Shown here piece after piece: positions 59,389-64,000 of a DNA stretch of 64,000 bases; the first letter of the stretch is position 1; the number at the start of each line of letters is the position of its first letter. Position numbers and translations under genes: made by a program. The DNA lies in the NCBI RefSeq assembly GCF_018128905.1, contig NZ_CP063808.1, positions 3,596,001 through 3,660,000 on the forward strand, in the 5' to 3' direction. The stretch comes from Streptomyces sp. A2-16. GTDB taxonomy: Bacteria > Actinomycetota > Actinomycetes > Streptomycetales > Streptomycetaceae. Below the pieces are notes generated by a model. It was not told the origin of the DNA. It made no database searches and worked only from the letters and a program-made list of their open reading frames with translations.

Positions 59389-61467
59389 ATGTTCCAGCTT
59401 CCACCCCGGGTCCTGTTCGGCGCCGCCTACTACCACGAGTACCAGCCGTACGAGCGGTTGAAGGACGACCTCGACCTGATGGCCGAGGCACGCTTCACGG
59501 TGATCCGGGTCGGCGAGTCCGTCTGGTCCACCTGGGAACCGGAGAACGGCCGCTTCGACCTCGACTGGCTCCAGCCCGTCCTGGACGGCGCCCACGAGCG
59601 GGGCATCTCGGTGATCCTCGGGACCCCCACCTACGCGGTGCCGCCGTGGCTGGCCCGCCAGTACCCGGAGATCGCGGGGGAGTCCCGCACGGGCGAGCGC
59701 ATCGGGTGGGGCGCGCGGCAGGAGGTCGACTTCACCCACCCGGCGTTCCGCTTCCACGCCGAACGGATCATCCGGAAGATCGTCGCCCGGTACGCCGACC
59801 ACCCCGCGGTGATCGGCTACCAGGTCGACAACGAACCCGGCCCCCATCTCCTGCACAACCACGGCGTGTTCCAGCGCTTCGTCGACGAACTCCGCGCCCA
59901 GTACGGCGACGTGGAGACCCTCAACCGCGCATGGGGGCTGGTCTACTGGTCCCACCGGCTCTCCACCTGGGCCGACCTGTGGACCCCCGACGGCAACGCC
60001 CAGCCCCAGTACGACCTGGCCTGGCGGCGCTTCCAGGCCCGGCTCGTCACCGAGTTCATCGCCTGGCAGGCGGACATCGTGCGCGAGTACGCCCGCCCCG
60101 GCCAGTTCGTCACCACCTGCATCTCCTACGACCGCCCCGGCGTCGAGGACGACAAGCTCACCGAACGGCTCGACGTCACCGCGGGCAACCCGTACTACAC
60201 GATGCAGGACGCCCTCGAACTGCCCGACCGCGGCGGCGACGGACAGGACTGGACGACCAACGGCACCTGGGCGCTGTACCGCAGCGCCGACCGCATGTAC
60301 TCCTCCCGCCAGGAGCCCTTCCTGGTCACGGAGACCAACGCCCAGGCGATCAGCTACCCGTGGAACAACCGTCCCGCCTACGACGGTCAATGGCGTCAGG
60401 CCGCCTGGGCGTTGATCTCCCGCGGTGCCTCGATGATCGAGTACTGGCACTGGCACACCCTGCACTTCGGCACCGAGACCTACTGGGGCGGCATCCTCCC
60501 GCACAACGGCCGGCCCGGCCGCGTGTACCGGGAACTGGCCGCACTGGGAGCGGAGTTGGAGAAGGCGGGCGACCTCGCGGCGGCCCTCACCCCGGACGCC
60601 GACGTCGCGTTCCTGTACGACGGCCCCAGCAAGTGGGCGCTCCAGGGGCACCCGCCGCTCGCCACGGCTGCCGGAGGCCCGGACGAGCGGTCGTACGAGA
60701 CGGTCTTCGACGCCTTCTACCGGGGCGCCTTCGACGCCGGGCTCCAGGCGCGCGTCCTGCACCCCGGACAGCTTCCGGCGACGGAACTGCCCGAGGTCCT
60801 CGTCGCACCCGCCTTCTACGCGGCCGACGACGAGACCCTCGACCGCCTCAAGGCCTACGCCGAGGCGGGCGGCCACCTGATCCTGGGCCCCCGCACCGGT
60901 TACGGCGACACCGAGGCGAGGGCCCGCACCGAGGCGCAGCCCGGGCGACTGGCGGAGGCGGCCGGCGTGACGTACGACGAGTTCAGCAACCTGGGCGCCC
61001 CGCTGCCGGTGACCGGAACACAGAGCCTTCCGCTGCCGCCCGAGGCCCGCGCCCTGCACTGGGCGGACGGCCTCCGGCCGAGGGGTGCCGAGCAGTTGGC
61101 GACCTACGACCACCCGCACTTCGGCCGCTGGCCGGCGGCCACCACCCATCGGCACGGGGCCGGCCGGATCACCTATGTGGGCACGGTCCCCGACCCGGCC
61201 TTCGCCCGGGCCGTCCTCGAATGGGCCGCCCCCGGCGCCCCGCGCCCGTCCCACCCGAGCGTCACCGCGACCTCGGCCACCGCCCGCGACGGCCGCCGGG
61301 TCCGCTTCCTGCACAACTGGTCCTGGGACGCGGTCTCGGTCGCCGTACCGGCGCCCGCACGGGACGTGCTGACGGACGAGGTGTACGCGGAGACGGTGCC
61401 CCTGGGGCCCTGGGACGTGAAGGTGCTCACGGACGTGGAGGAGGAGCCTCTCCAGGCACCCCGCTAG
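59389..61467 (+). CDS. GH42 family beta-galactosidase
   Basis: A 692-residue cytoplasmic enzyme. A TIM-barrel (residues 1-390) has acid/base Glu149 in QVDNEPGPH and nucleophile Glu315 in VTETNAQAISYP. A GATase-like trimerisation domain (about 395-610) and a C-terminal beta domain (about 610-680) follow. No signal peptide. It should hydrolyse galactosides delivered by the upstream ABC importer. Start after GGAGAAGG. The stop shares CTAG with the stop of the convergent XRE regulator. Confidence 0.95.
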   Translation: MFQLPPRVLFGAAYYHEYQPYERLKDDLDLMAEARFTVIRVGESVWSTWEPENGRFDLDWLQPVLDGAHERGISVILGTPTYAVPPWLARQYPEIAGESRTGERIGWGARQEVDFTHPAFRFHAERIIRKIVARYADHPAVIGYQVDNEPGPHLLHNHGVFQRFVDELRAQYGDVETLNRAWGLVYWSHRLSTWADLWTPDGNAQPQYDLAWRRFQARLVTEFIAWQADIVREYARPGQFVTTCISYDRPGVEDDKLTERLDVTAGNPYYTMQDALELPDRGGDGQDWTTNGTWALYRSADRMYSSRQEPFLVTETNAQAISYPWNNRPAYDGQWRQAAWALISRGASMIEYWHWHTLHFGTETYWGGILPHNGRPGRVYRELAALGAELEKAGDLAAALTPDADVAFLYDGPSKWALQGHPPLATAAGGPDERSYETVFDAFYRGAFDAGLQARVLHPGQLPATELPEVLVAPAFYAADDETLDRLKAYAEAGGHLILGPRTGYGDTEARARTEAQPGRLAEAAGVTYDEFSNLGAPLPVTGTQSLPLPPEARALHWADGLRPRGAEQLATYDHPHFGRWPAATTHRHGAGRITYVGTVPDPAFARAVLEWAAPGAPRPSHPSVTATSATARDGRRVRFLHNWSWDAVSVAVPAPARDVLTDEVYAETVPLGPWDVKVLTDVEEEPLQAPR

Positions 61468-62309
61468 TCACTCCCGACCAGGCTCTGCGTGCCCAGCACC
61501 GAGAGCAGCCGCAGCTTCTCGGCTGCCTCGGTGCCCGGCTCGGCCGAGTACACGAGGATGTGGAGGTCGTTCTCCTCCACCCGGAGCAGCTCGCAGTCGA
61601 GCGTGAGCAGGCCGACCTGCGGATGCTCGACCGTCTTGTGCGAGGTGCTGAGACGGCCCACCACCCCCGCGTCCCACAGTTCGGCGAACCGTGCGCTCCT
61701 GGCGCGCAACTCGGCGATCAGAGCCGCGAGTCGACGGTCGGCGGGATAGCGGGCGGCGGTCGCGCGCAGTTCGGAGACCAGGCCCACCTCGAAGGCGTGC
61801 CGTTCCTCCGGCGTGTGCCGCACCCGGGTCGGCATGCCCGTGAAGTTGCGCCACACCCCGTTGCGTTCGAAGCCGCGCAGGGCGGACGGATCACCCATCA
61901 GCGCCGCGTGCATCGGGTTGGCCAGCAGCAGCGTCATGGCCGCGTCGGACACCGCGACCGGGGTGTCGACCAGCCGGTCCAGCAGCCGCTGCACACTGGG
62001 CGTGAGGAACCCGGGCACGACATCGGGGCCCGGCGGCATCAGACCCGCGAGCCCGAAGAGGTACGTCCGCTCGTCCCCCGTCAGCCGCAGCGCCCGGGCC
62101 AGTGCCTCGACGACCTGCGCGGACGGGTTGGCCGCCCGGCCCTGTTCGAGGCGGGTGACGTAGTCCACGGAGATGCCCGCCAGCAGGGCCAGTTCCTCGC
62201 GCCGCAGCCCGGCCGCGCGCCTATGACCGCCCGAGGGGAGCCCGGCCGCGTCGGGGCGGACCCGGTCGCGCCAGCGCCGCAGCGCCCCGCCCAGTTCTGT
62301 TGCCGCCAT
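61464..62309 (-). CDS. XRE family regulator with MmyB-like ligand-binding domain
   Basis: A 281-residue regulator. The XRE helix-turn-helix (RREELALLAGISVDYVTRLE, then PSAQVVEALARALRLT) spans residues 30-85. The C-terminal MmyB-like PAS-type domain (for example DTPVAVSDAAMTLLLANPMH and LLTLDCELLRVEENDLHILV) binds fatty-acid-like ligands in relatives. It is divergent from an SDR gene, the usual target of such regulators. The AGGAG before the ATG is only one or two bases away, so the true start is uncertain. Confidence 0.9.
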   Translation of the reverse strand: MAATELGGALRRWRDRVRPDAAGLPSGGHRRAAGLRREELALLAGISVDYVTRLEQGRAANPSAQVVEALARALRLTGDERTYLFGLAGLMPPGPDVVPGFLTPSVQRLLDRLVDTPVAVSDAAMTLLLANPMHAALMGDPSALRGFERNGVWRNFTGMPTRVRHTPEERHAFEVGLVSELRATAARYPADRRLAALIAELRARSARFAELWDAGVVGRLSTSHKTVEHPQVGLLTLDCELLRVEENDLHILVYSAEPGTEAAEKLRLLSVLGTQSLVGSD

Positions 62310-62412
62310 GCTCCTCAGTGAACACCGTCGGCCGCGGATGTGCCTGGTACCGCCAGTCCCAGGAAGAAGGGACATCTCGCTGACCGGACCACGGCGCGGC
62401 AACCTGGCCGGC

Positions 62413-63120
62413 ATGACGACCACACTCATCACCGGAGCGAACAAGGGTCTCGGCTTCGAGACCGCCCGCCAACTCGTCGCCGCAGGCCACACCGTTCATG
62501 TCGGCGCCCGTGACACCGAGCGCGGCCGCCGTGCGGCCGACTTGCTCGGCGCGCGGTTCGTCCAGCTCGATGTCACCGACGACGCCTCCGTCGAGGCCGC
62601 GGCCAGGACCCTGGAGGCCGCGGGCGGCCTCGATGTCCTGATCAACAACGCCGGCGTCGAGGCCCGTACCGAGGACAACGCCGTACCGGTCGCGGCGACC
62701 ACGACCGCCGACCAGCTGCGCACCACCTTCGAGACGAACGTCTTCGGCGTCGTCCGCGTGCTGCACGCCTTCCTGCCGCAGCTCCAGCGCTCGGCCGCCC
62801 CCGTCGTGGTCAACGTCGGCAGCGGCCTGGGCTCGCTGACCCAGCTCTCCGACCCGCACCACCCCGCGCACTTCTACCCGGGCCTCGCCTATCCGACCTC
62901 CAAGACCGCGCTCAACATGCTCACCGTGCAGTACGCGAAGGCCTTCCCTGCCCTGCGGATCAACTCCGTGGATCCCGGCTTCACCAGGACCGACCTGAAC
63001 GGCAACACGGGCACGCAGACCGTGGCGGAGGGCGCCGAGATCATCGTCCGCATGGCGCAGATCGCCCCCGACGGCCCGACCGGCGGCTACTTCGACGCCG
63101 AGGGCCCGGTGCCCTGGTGA
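62413..63120 (+). CDS. Short-chain dehydrogenase/reductase (SDR)
   Basis: A 235-residue classical SDR. TLITGANKGLGFETARQLV is the TGxxxGxG cofactor loop, LDVLINNAGVEARTEDNAVP holds NNAG near residue 75, and the catalytic pair lies in LAYPTSKTALNML (YxxxK) near residue 160, with Ser in VGSGLGSLTQ. Cofactor and substrate unknown. It is divergent from the XRE regulator across 103 bp, suggesting regulation by it. Start ATG at MTTTLITG; no strong ribosome-binding site. Confidence 0.92.
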   Translation: MTTTLITGANKGLGFETARQLVAAGHTVHVGARDTERGRRAADLLGARFVQLDVTDDASVEAAARTLEAAGGLDVLINNAGVEARTEDNAVPVAATTTADQLRTTFETNVFGVVRVLHAFLPQLQRSAAPVVVNVGSGLGSLTQLSDPHHPAHFYPGLAYPTSKTALNMLTVQYAKAFPALRINSVDPGFTRTDLNGNTGTQTVAEGAEIIVRMAQIAPDGPTGGYFDAEGPVPW

Positions 63121-63124
63121 ACCA

Positions 63125-63262
63125 TCAGTGCCCGCCGCGCCGCAGCCTCACGCGGTACGAACAGTGCTCGGGCAGGAGGTGACCGACGGCCGGCTCCACG
63201 AGCCGACCGCCGGCCGACCGGTAGACCCGGTCGGTGCGCAGACCCACGTCCTGGACGCTCAT
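63125..63262 (-). CDS. 45-residue ORF of unknown function downstream of the CoA-transferase
   Basis: A short protein (MSVQDVGLRTDRVYRSAGGR at its start) with a clear ribosome-binding site (GAGGAG, 9 nt upstream) 25 bp after the CoA-transferase stop. It is Arg-rich with no domain that I recognise. It may be the broken start of a longer gene (relatives in such loci encode acyl-CoA enzymes), or a genuine small protein. Confidence 0.45.
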   Translation of the reverse strand: MSVQDVGLRTDRVYRSAGGRLVEPAVGHLLPEHCSYRVRLRRGGH

Positions 63263-63287
63263 CGCTCGTTTCTCCTCGGGCCGGGGT

Positions 63288-64000
63288 TCAGACGATCGCG
63301 TCGGCACGCAGTGCTGCGATGTCCTCGCCGGTACGGCCGAGCTCCGTGAGGATCGCCTCGGTGTGCTCGCCCACCGCCGGGACCGGGTCCATGCGCGCGG
63401 GCAGTCCGGCGAGGTCGGCCGGGGGCAGCAGTGACTCCACCGAGGCCCCGCCGGGGAGGGCCACCTCGTGCCAGCGGCCGCGGGCGGCCAGGACCGGATG
63501 GTCGAGGAACGCGGCGACGTCGTTGACCCCGGCACAGGCGATGCCGAAGCCCTCCAGGTCCTTCAGGACCTCCGCCGCGTCCGAGCACGCGATCCGCTCG
63601 GCGACCACGGCGTTGACCTCCTCGCGGTGGGCGACCCGGGCCGAACCGGTGGCGAAGCGCGGATCCCCGGCCAGCTCGGGCCGTCGCAGGAAGTGGGTGC
63701 AGAGGGCGATCCACTCGCGTTCGTTCTGGATCGAGAAGAGCACCTCCTGGCCGTCGGCGGCCGTGAAGGCGCCGTACGGCGCGATCGTGGCGTGCTGGGT
63801 GCCCAGACGCGGCGGCTGACTGCCTCCGTAGCGGGTGTAATGGGCCGGCTGGCTCATCCACTCGGCCAGTGCCTCGAACAGGGACACCTCCACCGGGTAG
63901 GCCCTGCCGGTGGTGGCGCGGGTGTACAGCGCGGTGAGGATGCCGCTGTAGGCGTACATCCCGGCGGCGATGTCGGCGACCGAGATCCCGACGCGCGCGG
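63288..64000 (-). CDS. CaiB/BaiF-type CoA-transferase (C-terminal part; start beyond the window)
   Basis: The visible 236 residues belong to a family III CoA-transferase, in a frame open to the window edge. RVGISVADIAAGMYAYSGIL is the conserved mid-protein segment and EVSLFEALAEWMSQPAHYTRYGG follows. AALRADAIV is the C-terminus. The catalytic Asp lies upstream in the missing part. Such enzymes move CoA between organic acids. An ATG at 63959 is internal and not the start. Confidence 0.92.
   Translation of the reverse strand, partial: ARVGISVADIAAGMYAYSGILTALYTRATTGRAYPVEVSLFEALAEWMSQPAHYTRYGGSQPPRLGTQHATIAPYGAFTAADGQEVLFSIQNEREWIALCTHFLRRPELAGDPRFATGSARVAHREEVNAVVAERIACSDAAEVLKDLEGFGIACAGVNDVAAFLDHPVLAARGRWHEVALPGGASVESLLPPADLAGLPARMDPVPAVGEHTEAILTELGRTGEDIAALRADAIV

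Noticed and set aside
63288..63959. CoA-transferase starting at the ATG at 63959
   Set aside because: The frame stays open to the window edge and the residues before this ATG (RVGISVADIAAG) match the conserved family segment, so the ATG is internal.

Overview
The window is high-GC chromosomal DNA (roughly 70% G+C, very strong G/C third-position bias) from a Streptomyces or close relative. The evidence is the complete egtABCD ergothioneine operon, Tat-exported polysaccharide hydrolases preceded by perfect CebR-type boxes (TGGGAGCGCTCCCA), a conservon-type NIT-HAMP kinase, an ECF41 sigma factor, GTG/TTG starts and many LacI/TetR regulators. I see no rRNA, tRNA, insertion sequence, integrase or CRISPR array. 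It reads as an accessory, catabolism-rich part of the chromosome.

Layout. 0-6 kb: end of a dodecin gene, a PatB/MalY-type C-S lyase, and the convergent egtABCD operon (minus strand, each gene overlapping the next). 6-11 kb: a TIGR02452-type macrodomain protein, a lone MazF/PemK-like toxin, a small membrane protein, a flotillin with a small NfeD-like partner, and an amidase. 11-20 kb: a hemicellulose-degrading set (GH43 arabinofuranosidase with AbfB domain, GH30_8 glucuronoxylanase, CE2-type GDSL esterase), the last two with CebR-type operators, interspersed with a decayed cupin gene, phosphoglucomutase, an amidohydrolase and a VOC protein. 20-27 kb: a zinc-ribbon membrane protein, a TetR / APC permease / YtcJ-type amidohydrolase cassette and malic enzyme. 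27-30.3 kb: a LacI regulator, an internally deleted GH43 beta-xylosidase remnant and a GH1 beta-glucosidase around a palindromic operator.

30.5-34.6 kb: a MarR-controlled minus-strand run (MarR, DsbA-like, MBL-fold, SnoaL-like, VOC) with its operator lying between the -35 and -10, plus an aldo/keto reductase. 34.7-40.4 kb: an orphan CvnA-like kinase, an NmrA-like reductase with an ECF41-type promoter, the ECF41 sigma factor, and an RsbU/SpoIIE phosphatase. 40.6-46.2 kb: a Fis-type activator divergent from a hydroxyquinol operon (FAD monooxygenase, intradiol dioxygenase, maleylacetate reductase) that would turn resorcinol-like phenols into 3-oxoadipate. 46.3-51.5 kb: a YceI fusion, a DUF3224 protein and a second TetR / APC permease / amidohydrolase cassette. 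51.6-54.9 kb: an FSP1/AIFM2-like oxidoreductase, a 36-bp minisatellite, an orphan LuxR regulator and a secreted metalloprotease. 55-61.5 kb: a beta-galactoside utilisation locus (LacI, solute-binding lipoprotein, two permeases, GH42 beta-galactosidase) headed by two identical palindromes TGACTACGTAGTCA. 61.5-64 kb: an XRE regulator divergent from an SDR, a 45-codon ORF, and the 3' part of a CaiB-type CoA-transferase.

The main theme is plant-polymer use: hemicellulose is cut outside the cell by Tat-exported enzymes, sugars enter through ABC importers (no ATPase gene is present, so a shared MsiK-type ATPase is implied), and phenolics are opened by the hydroxyquinol operon. A second theme is redox protection (ergothioneine, the MarR/DsbA run, FSP1-like enzyme, ECF41 module). 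The most rewarding observations are the operator sites: several regulators sit next to a clean palindrome that is probably their own binding site.
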